DNA from: Owenia fusiformis
Lineage: Eukaryota > Annelida > Polychaeta > Sabellida > Oweniidae
Direction: 5' to 3'
Assembly: GCA_903813345.2 (NCBI GenBank)
Contig: CAIIXF020000006.1
Coordinates: forward strand, 10,918,348-10,982,347
Length of the DNA stretch: 64,000 nt
The notes beneath the pieces are model-generated. The model was not told the origin of the DNA and did no database searches. It saw only the letters and a program-made list of their open reading frames with translations. Positions 35,531 through 47,722 of the stretch are shown here, in pieces. The translations under genes were made by a program, and so were the position numbers. Every line of letters begins with the position of its first letter. Within the stretch, counting starts at the first letter, position 1.

Positions 35531-38500
35531 CTAAAAATCATGAAACAGAAATATAGTTATTCATTAAAGTACTATTCACTAGTACTATTGTACTATTTTA
35601 CAAGTTTTAAAAGACAACTTTATTTCAGGAAAAAAGCCCTTGTTTTAAGAATAACTGACACTGATTCGGAAAATTTAACTTCATTTTTTTGGGTTTTATT
35701 CAGGTTTCCAATGTTTAATAATTGCAACATTAATTATTAGATAATTGAAATAAATCCAAGCATGAGAAAAAACTGAAATGTTGAATCATACCTGTGAAGT
35801 AATCTTGTGGGTTTGTGGAGTTTATTTGTAGCAAGATCTTTAAGATGTTTATTTACTTCTAAAGCCAAGTACACCTTACTAGTACTGTCTAGGCAACACT
35901 GAAAACATGAATTAGAAAATATTAGCAGATTACATAAATGCTCTGTGCATCTAGCACAGATTCCCACAGGCTTAATATAACAAGGTTTTAACATCGTAAA
36001 TGCTTGTAGGTAACATTAAACCAGAACAACGGCAACGCCAAAGCGTAGCGAATCCCATCGAACAGAAATGGCTGGCATTTTTACAAACGAAGCACAAATA
36101 TCATAAAAGAACACACCAGAAAGGCCACCATTTTCAAAATGGTTGCTCACTAGCCAAGTTGTCATCAGAAGAAATAATATGCTTTCAAGTAGCCACCTCT
36201 AAAATTTTTGAAAAATCGCACACATGCTTGTAAAATAACACCCATAAAAATGGTGGCCATTTTTCAAAATGGCCGACTACTCCCTAAAGTTGTATTAGAC
36301 AATGTGCCATGCTTAAAGTATTCACATATCAATTATGAACAAAATCGCTCCACTACTTTACGAGTTATAGTAAAATACGTTAAAATGGCGGCCATTTTTC
36401 AAAATTGTTTTGAAAATGGCCACCTTCTACCAAAATTGTCATAGGACAGTGTGCCATGCTTATAGTATTCACATACCAAATATGAACAAAATCGCTCCAC
36501 TACTTTTCAAGTTATAGTGAAATATGTTAAAATGGCGGCCATTTTTCAAAATTTTTTTCAAAATGGCCGCCTTCTACCAAAAGTGTCATAGGACAGTGTG
36601 CCATGCTTATAGTATTCACATACCAATTATGAACAAAATCGCTCCACTACTTTTTGAGTTACAGCAAAAATCGTAAAATGATGAGTAAAGGCCGCCATTT
36701 TTCAAGATGGCTGCCATGTGCTTCTTTAATATCTACATTTGTAGCATTATTAACGTCCTTTATCATTTTTTTACATTTAAAACATATTGCTAATACAGTT
36801 TTACATATTGCACCTAAATTACTGTAAAATCGTCACTAAAATGGCCGCCATTTTGAAATGAGCGGCCATTTTGAAAATCGGCTTTCGAGCAGAACTTCTA
36901 ACCCCATAGGGTATATGTGTACAAAATATGAACAAAATCTGGCCAACCGTATTTGATTTATTGCCCGGACGGACGGACGGACGGACGGACGGACGGACAG
37001 ACGGACGGACGGACGCTCGTACGTACGTACGTACGGACGGACAGACGGACGGACGGAGGCGTTCCCTATATCCCTCCGAACTTCGTTCGATGGGATAATA
37101 ATAGGACATGTACAACATAACTTTTTGCTCTAGGTGGTTGGATAGTTTGGGAATTGATACTGAATGGATACTGATCCCTCCCCACAAGACATTACTTCCA
37201 AACTTCCATTACTTGCCATTGGGCAATAATAGAGTAAATTCCATTAATAATCAACCTTCTAGTGATGAGTTAAAAGCTATAATAAATGTAAATCTGACCA
37301 AAGCGTATCAGTAACCATTTGACATTTGCAGTGCATCATGGAAGCTCCCAATCAAGAAATATTTCTTTACTGTTTCTAACAAAAACAAACATTCATTTCT
37401 TTTTAAATGTGTAGTAGTATTTTATGAATATTAAATATTTTCTCTGACAATGAAGACCAGTCAATAACAGAAAGCTTTTAGATTTAGATTTGGGTATTGC
37501 CGTCAAGTTCCAAAGTGGCCTCGTCGGAGGGATTAGAGTAAATGTTTTCATTGATATCGACACATATATGGCGATTAACGCACAAAAACAGATTCAGCCG
37601 ATCGATAAATGCATGAGGAAAACATCGAGGTTTGATATTATGTTACCTAGTCAAAGTGAGTCCACTTTTAAAAAGGAAAATCATGAAATAACCAGTTTAC
37701 AACTTACATTGATAGGCAGTTCATTCTCATTGTTCCTCGCTTGACTGTCAGCACCTCTTATCAGGAGTAACCTAAACAAGGAAAGCATGTTATGATAAAT
37801 ATGTGCTTAACAACTCTATAGTTAGCATACATTTTTCACAGTTTCTAATGCGTATCTTACAAGTACAAACTTGGATGGGAGGATCAATGATTGAAGAAAT
37901 TAGAAAATTATTTTAATGTAATGTTTTAATGTTATTCAGTATTTGTATATTTTTCAAGTTCAAATTCACAGCCTGGTTGGAAATTCAAGGATGTTTGAGG
38001 GAAATGAATGAGGGAAATTCCAGAAGTGGGAGAGACCAGACTGATTAAGCTGGGGATGCTCCAGCTCTAATAATAATAGATAATAATATTCCAATAATCA
38101 TTCAACATCATATACTATAAAATACTTTTCAATAATATACTTACGCAACTGCCTCATAATGGTCCTGTCTAGATGCTATATGCCTGTAAAATAATTAAAC
38201 ATATGTTGTTGCCAGCATGATGAACTTATTTTGGATAATATGCTACATGCCAAAAAATTCGAATTAAAAAAAAGTAACACTACAATTACAGACATTGAGA
38301 AACTTCAGATATGTTCTGGTGACCCCACAAATTGTGAGCAGCCACAAGCTTGAAAATTCAGTACTCACAAAGGTCTGTCACCATGCTCATTAACAGCTTC
38401 TGGGCTGCATCCACAGTCAAGGAACAACTCCATGTTTGCAACACAACCTGAGTAGGCTGCCCAGTGAAGACCAGTGTTCTCTTCCTAGAAATATTCAATA

Positions 38501-41500
38501 ATAAAGCTTATATTATCCAAATCTTAGAAACATTTTAGAAATAGTTATTTCAGTGAAATCAATAAAACTTTTCAATCAAAATTAGAAAAAATGTATCAAG
38601 TTTCTTCTGCCCATGTATCCTTTCATTGAAATCCTATATTTAATATTATGAATATGTGCTTCATTATCTTGCATACTTACATGGTCTCTTAGATTAGGAT
38701 TAGCACCTTGTTTAACAAGATATTTCACGACCTTCTCATGCTTGTGTTCAGTAGCCCATATGATTGGACTCCAGCCCCCATCATCCATGATATTCACATC
38801 TATCTTGCCAGTGGATAACAAATATTGTATGGTATCTAGGTGACCTGCCTTGGAAGCAAGATGCAATGCAGACATACCATATTCTCCCTAAAAATACAAA
38901 ATGGAGATGAGATAATTTGGTCAATGTCAAAAAATAACCAAATCAATATTCAAATCAAAGGCAAATTAAAGATCACATAGAACAAGATCTACAAAAGAAA
39001 ATTACCATCTTATATTAATTCTAAAAAGAATACATTTTGGTTACATAGCAATCTGTCCATGTAACAATAGAATCAACTTATTGCAAATTTTGAAAAAAGT
39101 ACAACCTATGACATCATCAATCTAACTAATATTATAATAAAAGTTAAACCCAATCAGCCAATCGGTATATGAGTAATTGTCCATACACAAGAATGAAGGG
39201 ACAACTTCTCTTTATCCCTCCTAAAACTTTGTCCCGTTAATTTATCACACACATTTACCTTTGAATCCACCACGACCCCCGCGGCAACCAGGTACCTGAC
39301 TACTGCGACATTGTTATTGCCTGCTGCCTTCATGAGAGGTGTCACAAGTTCCTCATTGAATACGTCACCAACAGCTCCTGCCTGTAGAATATAAAGAAAA
39401 GGGATTAACATGCAAAATGTCAACATCTGCCATTGGTTATAGACGCTGAATGCTGAACACCAACCACAAAAGGTTGGAGGCTTTTATAATGTCATCATAA
39501 ACCACTTTTGGTGGCAACATGAAAAGTAAGGATTTATTATGTGTTTAGATTTTAGTTTATTACATATGCACTCCATGTCCAAAGTGAAGTCCACATTTAA
39601 AGATCAGAGTCATAAAAGAAACTTCCCTGTCATATTTATATTGTATTATGATTGTATTCAGGGTTAACCATTGGAATTTAAGCCCTATTGGTCAAGACTG
39701 AATTATGAACAACTTGTAATGTTATTTTCCTAGTCATGCAAAAATAATCAACTGGACATAGTCCAACAGGACAATACTTACGCCACACCCTAATTAAAAT
39801 ATTCCTATAAAAATTCAAGATGGCTTTTCAGTCTGAATCTATTGCACTTTATATCCACTTACCTCCATAAGTACATGTACAATGGACAGGTAGCCAGAAC
39901 TGGCAGCTGCATGGAGTGCTGTCTCACCACCATCAAACTTACGGTTAGGATTAAAGCCTTCACCTGAATGTCACAAGAGATATAGCTAGTACCTCAATTT
40001 ACTCTATTTTGATTGGTCAAAAATAATGAAATATTGATCCTACTCCTAATGTGTATTCCCCAAATGTATTCTAGCAACATAATTTCATCTTGAAAAGAAA
40101 AACAGCAATATCTCAAGCGATATACAACTTCTGACAGAAAATTTGGCTTTGTTTGAAAGACCGAGATAAGTGGAGGGGGACAATGTGAAATCAATATAAA
40201 TATAATACATCATTTATTTTAATTTAGAAAACAGAAAAAAGAAAGTCACATGATGGTTATCCCTATGGGTTTTTATGGCCTTTTAAGAAAAACATATACA
40301 TAAATAGTGCTATGGTATTTACTCTGTTTTTTTTCTTCTATTCTTTGAACAGTGGCAGTGAAAAAGACACAGATGTTGAACATACCTAACATCTGTATGA
40401 TTCTCCATAGTTCACCTGTGGCTGCTGCCTTTAGGAAGGATGTAGCATATGACTTTGGTCGTTGTGGTCCCCTGCAATAACATAAAAGTCATTTACAGGG
40501 TGTCCCGAAAGTATGGGGCCCCCCTAGGCAGACATATACCACTGTCTTCATAGTATGTGTCATATATCATTTTAAAGCTTATCCAAAGTTACATTGATTC
40601 GCCAAGTATCATGGTTCAACTCTAAAATGTAAAAAAATTACAAGCATTTCAAAATTTAGTGTTTGGTCAAAATTAAGTTCAATTTTACACAAAATCACTA
40701 GTCAATGTGTCCCCCCAGGCCATCTTAACAGCAGCAATTCTTTTCGGGTCGGATGGATATTGAGTTGGAAAAAGAGAACGATGAGGGTAGAAACTCTAGC
40801 GAAACTCTTCTAAAGTGCAGTAATAGGTTTTAAGAGGGTTTTAAAATTCCACACCCCTATTTGAAGGGCTTTTAAGGTCATATCTGAAAATAATTGCTGC
40901 TGTTAACATGGCCAAGGGGGGGCTCATTGACTAGTAATGTGGTGTAAAATTGAACTTTATTTTGACAAAACACTAACTTTTAAAATGACTGTAACTTTTT
41001 CCCATTTGGGAGATAAACCATGATACTTGGCAAATCAATGTAACTTTGGATAAGCTTTAAAATGATATGTGACACATACTATGAGGACACTGGAATATGT
41101 CTGCCTTGGGGGGGCCCATACTTTCGGGACACCCTGTACATACAAAACATCACCACCTGCCATTTATTGCTGATGCCGTAATTTGTTACAGATGCCAAAC
41201 ATCACCCAAAAAAAGGTGAGACTATAACAATATGTCACCACTTCTGGTGGTGATATAACAACACTGTTATTCAATTTCGTTAACCATAAAGTTTTGATTT
41301 TTAATAACCTGTATAAGCAAAATTTTTATGATGCATAAGAAATTATTTCCAATTACTTGTTTTTTATTGCCACGAATTGTGAGATCATTTCTTGTAAAGC
41401 TTTGCCATCTGGCCCTAGAGGTATAGCTGGTGGTTCCTGAGTGGCATCATCATCATCATCAGCATTTGATCCCTTCTTTACTAATGAGCCCATTCTGGCA

Positions 41501-44500
41501 GTTGCACTAAAACATATGAAGAAATCAACTTAGTTTTTTTTAATAATTTTATTATCTCTGGCCACACTGACTAAATGGATAAATGGAAAATATGTACTAG
41601 AAACTAATTGTATTTCCTCAGCGCCATCTTCTATGTCCAAGCATGATAAATAAATAAATTAATATTTTTCAAAAATTGTAAACAAAAGTCCACAGGATTC
41701 TCAAACACAAAATTTTTCATGCTATATACTGGTTGTGGTAGATCAATTTTCACTTACAATTTAGATTCAGGTATATATTTCAAACAGTGTTGCGGTACAA
41801 GAATGAACTTTAGCGAAACAAAATAAAAATGTAAACTGAATTAGTGGCCTTACTTGAGATTAGGAGATCCCTCCATTGCTGATGTGACACCTAATGATTG
41901 TCTTATATCATTTGGTGACATAGTCACCTCCTCATGGACACTCTCCTCCCCACAGTGAGGGCAGTATGTACCCCCACCTCTCTGGATCTGACATTGCTTG
42001 TGGAAAATATGTGGATCCGTTTCATCCACTTTGCATTGATAAAATGTTCCCTGAAAGTGAAGATAATGATATTAATGAGATATATCATAAACCTCAATAG
42101 ATGGCAGTATATTGAGAACAGGACAACACTGATGCTCGACTGAGCATAGAAATGACAGGAAGGATAACATCAATGTATTGGCAACCTTTTAAACACACTC
42201 AGCACTACATTCAGCACACCACTGATGCTTATATCAGCACAAGGGACCATATCAAGGACAGCATTATACTGATATCATATTACATTATATGACATTATAT
42301 ATGATATCTACCTGAACAGAAAAGTGACACCTGAGCACAAAAGTGACTGCATCCAGGACAAACCTGATGCTTACCTGAGCACAAAAGTGACCACATCCAG
42401 GACAAACCTGATGCTTACCTGAGCACAAAAGTGACCACATCCAGGACAAACCTGATGCTTACCTGAGCACAAAAGTGACCACATCCAGGACAAACCTGAT
42501 GCTTACCTGAGCACAAAAGTGACCACATCCAGGACAACAATGATGCACCTTTAGACGCTTCCTGTGGACTTCACAGACAGCCATAAATGGTACTTTAGGA
42601 GCAGGACGCACCAAAAGACCTCCAGTGACCTTGTTACTGCAGCCACAGATCTGAAACAAACAAATAACTAATGCTGAGCTATAGTCAGGAGAATATTTTT
42701 TAAATAAATTATTAGAAATTACCAATACAAAAAGCGGCAAACATTTGACCTTATGTTTTTCAAAATGAATATTCAATTCAAATATGAGATAAAACAGCTT
42801 GAAAGGACAAAAATACACTACTGAGCTGATGATGAAAAATAATTTATAAATGGGACTGCAGGGTGACCCAAAACAGAACAACACATGCAATCAATCTTAT
42901 TTTCCATGTACATGATCTTTTTGGGTCACTCTATGTATAATTTTTAATGTTAAAATTACTTCTCCATGCAATTTTTGATTACATTAATAAGATATTTTGC
43001 ATCATTTCACTCACTTTGTTAAGCAATGTATCCAATGCCTGACAATACATGCCTTTACTATTTGGTGCATATGAATTACTGGTTATTTTACAGCAACACA
43101 ATGGTATAAGGTCTTTCAGGGAGCCCTTGGCCTGGGTAGGGATAGGGCTGTTATTATGCGAGTGATCGGGAGTCTCAGGGGGTGTCACGGGATACATTAA
43201 ACCATCAGGAGTATTCACAAATTTCCCATTCTCCAATTCTGGAAAGAAACAAATTAATTTAAATTAATAAAAAATATATATCTATTGGCAAAATGAATGA
43301 CTGGAGGATATTGCCATGATATACTCCAGAAAACCAATATGCTGAGGATATCGTAACGATATATTCTTGAAAACTCAATATGCGGAGGATATTGCGACGA
43401 TATACTCCGCTTGTTGATTTCCCATCAAAATGACTCTATTTGGCATAAAATTCATTTTCAATGATATTATACATTTAGTACACTACTAGTAAGTGTAGGA
43501 TAATAAGAACACCCTATGATTTTTTTCAGAATATCATTTTAATCAACTCGGTGATATTGATATATACACTTGTTCGCTTTGCTCTCTCGTACAGATATCA
43601 ATATCACCTCGTAGATAAAAAAATATTATTCCTCAAAATCAAAGGATATCCTATAATTATTTCACTGAAGATATAGTATATTCTGTATTATTACCTATGT
43701 TTGATAAAACCTGATGCTAAATTGAGTGCACCGGGTCCTGAAAGATGGTCCCTGGACTACTAGATCAGAGTTAATCTTTATACTATTAAAACAAGAATGA
43801 GGAACAATTTCTTGCAAGACTAACAGTGATAAATATTGAACTTGAAATTCAAAATGGCTACATTGTAAAACCAAGCATACCACAAAAAAAGTTAATTACA
43901 CATTTGCAAGTCTGCTTGTATCTGTTAAACTTTTCAAGTTAAATGAATGAACAGTTTCCTTGCTATATTGGTTGCATTCTTGTACCACCTACATACACCA
44001 ATCAGATACAAGGCCCATGACAACTGAATATAGCAATCCTCAACATACTCCCATGCAGTGTCTCGGAATAGACACTGTGGCGGGCAGATCAAGATTTACC
44101 AAAATTTGGAGAAGATAGTCCCCGTTTTCATCACAGATGTACTCAATTTTCCCACAACTTATAAAATATATATTCTTTTAGGTTCCCTAATCATTATTTT
44201 GTCGAAATATTTCGAAAAACATGAAATATAAGAAAAATATCCACGGTAGGATTTAGAGTTAAAAGTTTTGTTGATAATGTTTCACCGCACCTGTGTTTAT
44301 TAGTTAATACGTGCAATCCAACCAATGAACTTGTCTAGATTTTACAATCACGTGAAACCAGCATGAGACAAGAACCAATCACGTCAGTTGTTAAAGTTGC
44401 CATGCTTATGATAAACGGTCTGCCCGCCGCAGTGATATGTTGAAGACTAGCACTGCACTGGATTTTGAATCCTCAAGTGCAGTAAAAGAGCAGAATGATA

Positions 44501-46793
44501 TCCATCTCTTGTTAAGGATTAGAGCAAAGTTGAGAAAGTCAAGTATAAAATATGTTGTGCAATTCTAGTGCCAGATTGTGTTAGTTCAAGAATAATTTCT
44601 AGTCCTGCATCAAGCCTCTGACCCCTCAATCAAAAAAATGATGGGACAGAGTCTATGCAAGACTTTCTGTTGGTATGTGAGCCATACCTGCAATAGCACG
44701 TTGAGTTTGTTGATGCTCATACTTTAACGAGAGAGGAATCACAGTGCTAGGCTCACCCAAAGAAGGCACACTAGCTCCACCTATAGTCTCATTCACACCC
44801 CCTTCACTTAAACCAACAGCTGAGTCTGTTTGAATTCTTGGCTTCTTTCCTAGGAAGAAAAATATAAGCAGAATATGAGTTTGGATGAAAAATGAACAAA
44901 AGCTGTGAAAAATGAACAAAAGCTGTGAAAAGATACACTGGTTAAATGTTATTTCTGGCACTACATAGATATTACCTTGAGAATTTCAAAGTTAGAACTG
45001 TCAAATATTTTCCTTTTTTATATTTTCTCAAATTCTAAATACTGTAACATTGAGCAGGGAGGTTCAGCTACATGTTTTTAAGAGAACTTGCATGTACACA
45101 AATGAGTGGAATGAGTGGTCCTATGGGGATTAGTTCTCCCCTCCATAGAATTCACTCGCCTGTTATACTATAAATGTATACCAATATGAAACAGTTGTAA
45201 TTAGATTCCTGGAAAAACCAATTGAGATCGGTGGAACAGTAATTCCTGGGGGTCATAATATATCAATTTCAAATACAAATTATCTTGAAAAAATGAGAAT
45301 CTTTACCTTTCTTCCGAGTATGTTTTTCTGTGTCACTTGATTCAGCCTCAGACTGAGACCCGCTTCCCCCTGTTCCCCCAGGTTTCCTCTTCCTAAGCAA
45401 TCTAATAGAGTCAGCACCTGATTTTGGAAAAGTTGTGGAAATTTACAAACATGTAATTTTACAGATTGGTATACTTAGAAATAATGCATTCTTAACAGCT
45501 ATGACCATGTAAAACAACTCACTTCTTGTTAATTGTTCAGAAATGTTTTACCTCTTTATTTAGTTTATATTCATTATGTCAAGAGTTTACAAACAGCACT
45601 AAGGACAAAAATGGGCAAATTAGCCATGCCTGACCCTCTTCAATACAAAATCAAATAATACAATTACCTGGATGGGCTCTATCCTCAGGAAGTGGCCTTG
45701 CAAGAGTTTGGGCAATTGTCATTTGTTTCCTTGCAGTAGGAGAGGAGGATCCCTTTGATTGGGAGAAAGCCACATCTAATGAAGCATCTGAATCTAATGA
45801 TGAAGCATCTACAATAGCTGAATGATTGGATGCAGAAGTAAAACCTGGTTGATGCTGTGATGACTCTGAAGATGAATTCAATGATGACATAGGTCGACTT
45901 TTCATGGACTCATCGGATGAGCTTGTTCTACTGGGATCGATATCAACTATTTGTGTCCCACTTTGTATGACTCGTTGAAGCTGTTCCTGTATTTCGAGTT
46001 TGTCGTTTTTTAACATGTTTGTCAACGATTGGTGAAGATTTGTTTGATTGATACTACTACTGGTCCTGAGATGGTCACGATTCATATCACTAAAAATTGA
46101 TTCATTTGTATTAGTCTTGTGTTCCTGTGTTTGAGATGATGTTAATTTAGACTTTTTGTTTTTATTTTTTGTACTATTAAATCCCAGGCTATAAGTTCCG
46201 CCTCTAAATCTTCTTAACCGTTTGCGCTTTTTTAATCTTGTTTTCTTTGCATCGTCTCCCTTCCCAGAATTCTCAGATTGTGACCTTGATTCTGGTTTCA
46301 TCTTACGAAATATAACATCCTGTGTTTTCTTGGGTTCATCAATTCCAAATGCATCATGTATTTCCGGTAGCTTTAGTGAAACATTTGCAATTGGGAATAA
46401 GTTAACAGTGGTAACATCTTCAATTTCTTTCTTCCCAATAGGAGACTGTGGCATACTCTTTCTAGCTTTGTTCTTAAGTTTTACTTTCCCTAAAGAAGAC
46501 TTTTTGACTTTTTCCATTGATTGTTCCTGCCTCATTTTTGAAATAAGCTCTGAAGTTGGGCCATGTGGTGGACTTTTCCTGGCTTTGTGCTTTGGGAATG
46601 GCTTACGGTCTGGAGAGACACTCTGAACATTTGATCTAGATTTGATGACTTCAAAACTTTTTCTGGCTTTGTTCCGTCCTGGCTGAGCTTTAGCACCTTT
46701 TGAGGTATCATTGTCGGGCACCTTAGATGATTTTGTCATTTTTGATAAAGCTGTTATACCTTTGTTTACAAAGCCTTTAATGAAGCTAAACAT
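31896..46793 (-). CDS. EHMT: Histone H3K9 methyltransferase EHMT (G9a/GLP), complete, 22 coding exons
   Basis: Exons on the minus strand: 46793-45668, 45417-45307, 44849-44688, 43238-43015, 42650-42507, 42050-41854, 41506-41357, 40471-40386, 39963-39863, 39381-39259, 38887-38681, 38484-38369, 38183-38145, 37771-37708, 35898-35792, 35530-35386, 35015-34938, 34663-34548, 33692-33606, 33058-32980, 32540-32365 and 32055-31896. All have AG/GT borders and compatible phases, summing to 3,798 nt (1,265 residues), close to human EHMT1/2. Order: basic/Ser-rich N-terminus with ARKS motifs (1-376), Cys-rich region (about 530-640), ankyrin repeats (about 720-985), pre-SET (about 1010-1100), SET (about 1105-1215), post-SET. 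Known role: nuclear mono- and dimethylation of H3K9 for euchromatic silencing, reading the same mark through the ankyrin repeats. The ATG at 46793 follows an in-frame TAG. The gene diverges from PCNP. Confidence 0.95.
33755..34505. repeat. 66-bp minisatellite in EHMT intron
   Basis: About eleven to twelve copies of a 66-bp unit beginning TACTTAGGGTTATTTAGGAT are seen. The unit length is a multiple of three and lacks stops in one plus-strand frame, producing a 257-codon open frame of 22-residue repeats ([20 protein letters not shown]). That frame is antisense and intronic, so it is not taken as a gene. Left copies are more uniform than right ones. Confidence 0.95.
35792..40471 (-). CDS. EHMT: EHMT ankyrin-repeat exons 8-15
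   Basis: The exons encode consecutive ankyrin repeats ([73 protein letters not shown]). The residues known to form the H3K9me1/2-binding aromatic cage in G9a/GLP are present: Trp-Trp-Glu in [12 protein letters not shown] and Trp in GLHWAA. Two exons are very short (39 and 64 nt). A palindromic MITE sits in the intron before exon 8 and a family A element sits between exons 14 and 15. Confidence 0.9.
36053..37095 (-). mobile_element. Family A interspersed element, complete copy in EHMT intron
   Basis: TCCCATCGAAC at 36053-36063 is mirrored by GTTCGATGGGA at 37085-37095. The body has repeated units of about 150 bp (AACAAAATCGCTCCACTACTTT recurs) with AAAATGGCGGCCATTTTTC palindromes, then a GGAC simple-repeat tract at 36964-37057. 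It is the inverted relative of 10449-11590 and lies in the intron between EHMT exons 14 and 15. No protein is encoded. Confidence 0.75.
36964..37057. repeat. GGAC/GTAC simple repeat
   Basis: (GGAC)n with GTAC and GCTC interruptions forms the end part of the family A element. Confidence 0.9.
40496..41136. mobile_element. 641-bp palindromic mariner-end MITE in EHMT intron
   Basis: The ends CAGGGTGTCCCGAAAGTATG are exact inverted repeats flanked by TA (40494-40495 and 41137-41138). Complementarity continues over most of each half (for example CTTTAAAATGATATGTGACA against TGTCATATATCATTTTAAAG). The centre around 40740-40880 is less paired. No open frame is present. It lies between EHMT exons 7 and 8. 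Confidence 0.85.
41854..43238 (-). CDS. EHMT: EHMT Cys-rich region exons 4-6
   Basis: Exons 43238-43015, 42650-42507 and 42050-41854 encode the zinc-binding-like Cys-rich module before the ankyrin repeats. They include [24 protein letters not shown] joined to GTFYQC, and YCPHCGEE. The same cysteine pattern ([20 protein letters not shown]) is known from G9a/GLP. The donor of the middle exon at 42506-42505 has been multiplied by the tandem repeat at 42329-42548. Confidence 0.9.
42329..42548. repeat. 44-bp tandem repeat that copies an EHMT exon end and splice donor
   Basis: Five units start ACCTGAGCAC at 42329, 42373, 42417, 42461 and 42505. The 42505 unit is the true end of EHMT exon 5. On the minus strand each of four units contains GTGCTCAG|GTAAGCATC, so intact-looking donors occur at 44-nt steps into the intron. 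The fifth has a changed donor (GTGTCACTT). Only the first donor keeps the frame to the next exon. Confidence 0.92.
43316..43420. repeat. Short ~52-bp imperfect repeat in EHMT intron
   Basis: GAGGATAT(T/C)G, an ATATACTCC-like block and an AATATGC(T/G)GAGG junction recur about three times between EHMT exons 3 and 4. Confidence 0.5.
43546..43616. repeat. Small hairpin repeat in EHMT intron
   Basis: GGTGATATTGATAT is mirrored by ATATCAATATCACC around the loop CACTTGTTCGCTTTGCTC. The loop resembles the GTTCGCTACGCTC loop of the hairpin at 8773-8928. Confidence 0.55.
45668..46793 (-). CDS. EHMT: EHMT coding exon 1: basic N-terminus with H3-tail-like ARKS motifs
   Basis: This single large exon encodes residues 1-376. 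It is Lys/Arg/Ser-rich and probably disordered. KARKS occurs at residues 42-46, 70-74 and 109-113, and TARKQ at 353-357. ARKS is the sequence around H3K9 and H3K27. Human G9a and GLP carry an ARKT automethylation site in the same region that recruits HP1-type chromodomains. A lysine/arginine cluster near residues 183-197 ([15 protein letters not shown]) looks like a nuclear localisation signal. The open frame on the opposite strand (46222-46626) is a shadow. Confidence 0.9.
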
Positions 46794-46924
46794 AGACAGA
46801 CTGAGGCACTATTGTTATAACATCTTATCTGATATATGATGTGCAGATCCTGAAGTTTATGAAATTCAAACTAAAACAACGGTCATGTTAAAATTCCTTG
46901 TTAGCTTTCACTTAGTACAGCCAT
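46794..46924 (-). other. Probable EHMT 5' UTR exon segment with acceptor and short uORF
   Basis: On the minus strand TTCTATTTTCAG at 46925-46936 is a good 3' splice site just before this segment, so a non-coding first exon likely lies further upstream. The segment opens with a seven-codon upstream frame (ATGGCTGTACTA...TAA) and contains the in-frame TAG that precedes the EHMT start. Confidence 0.5.
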
Positions 46925-46936
46925 CTGAAAATAGAA

Positions 46937-47722
46937 GGATCAGAACATTATTTATCTAAACAAAAATGACAGCTGGGTACTACTTTACATTGGTGCTTTG
47001 ACACCAGATTGGGATTTAGGCTTTTGCAGAGTATTAATATAGATTAAATTCAAGAGGTTAAATTGATGCTACTGCAAACTAGTAAAATGCTCTATCCTGT
47101 ATGTATACTGTAAGGGTAGAGGTCTGTCTCTATGCAGCAGGAAACTTATAGGTGAAGACAAGGGTTGAGAAAATTTATCTTGTTGAAGAGTCTGATTTCA
47201 CCATGTAAAGTGTACCATGAAGCTTGATACACTCCACTTCTGATGTTTTTGAACAAATTGAAATATGAAGCAAATCTTTAAAACAATTTGTTTCATTATC
47301 TTACGGGTTTTTCATGCACCTCTATCGCTCAATTCCTCAACAAATTTTCTCTAAACACTTTTTCCCCAAATGAATAGTTTTAGAGCAATTCTTAAAGAAA
47401 GGCTTTCATAAAATTTGATAATTCTTTATCTTTAAAACTTCAATCACCATCTGGTTTTGCAGTATTTTTTGGTCAGTTTCATTTTCTCAAAAACCTGTCC
47501 TCAAAAGAGAGCACATTTCTTTAATTACAAAACCTTTAAAACTACTGTACATTGAATTTGTTCAGTCATCATCTGATTACCATTAATAAATCCCTCATAT
47601 ACTTCTGCAACATTTTCCTTCAACTTTTCTCAACAAATGAAAACAAGGAACACTTCTGCAGAAATTGATTGTTTGTTGGAAAATTGTGAACATTTTCAGG
47701 AATTACTAAAATTGGAAGAAAC
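46937..47722. other. Non-coding upstream region of EHMT
   Basis: No coding signal or RNA gene is recognised. EHMT first-exon or promoter elements may lie here or further right, but none can be fixed. Confidence 0.35.

Noticed and set aside
46222-46626. 134-codon plus-strand frame
   Set aside because: It is the antisense shadow of the EHMT N-terminal exon.
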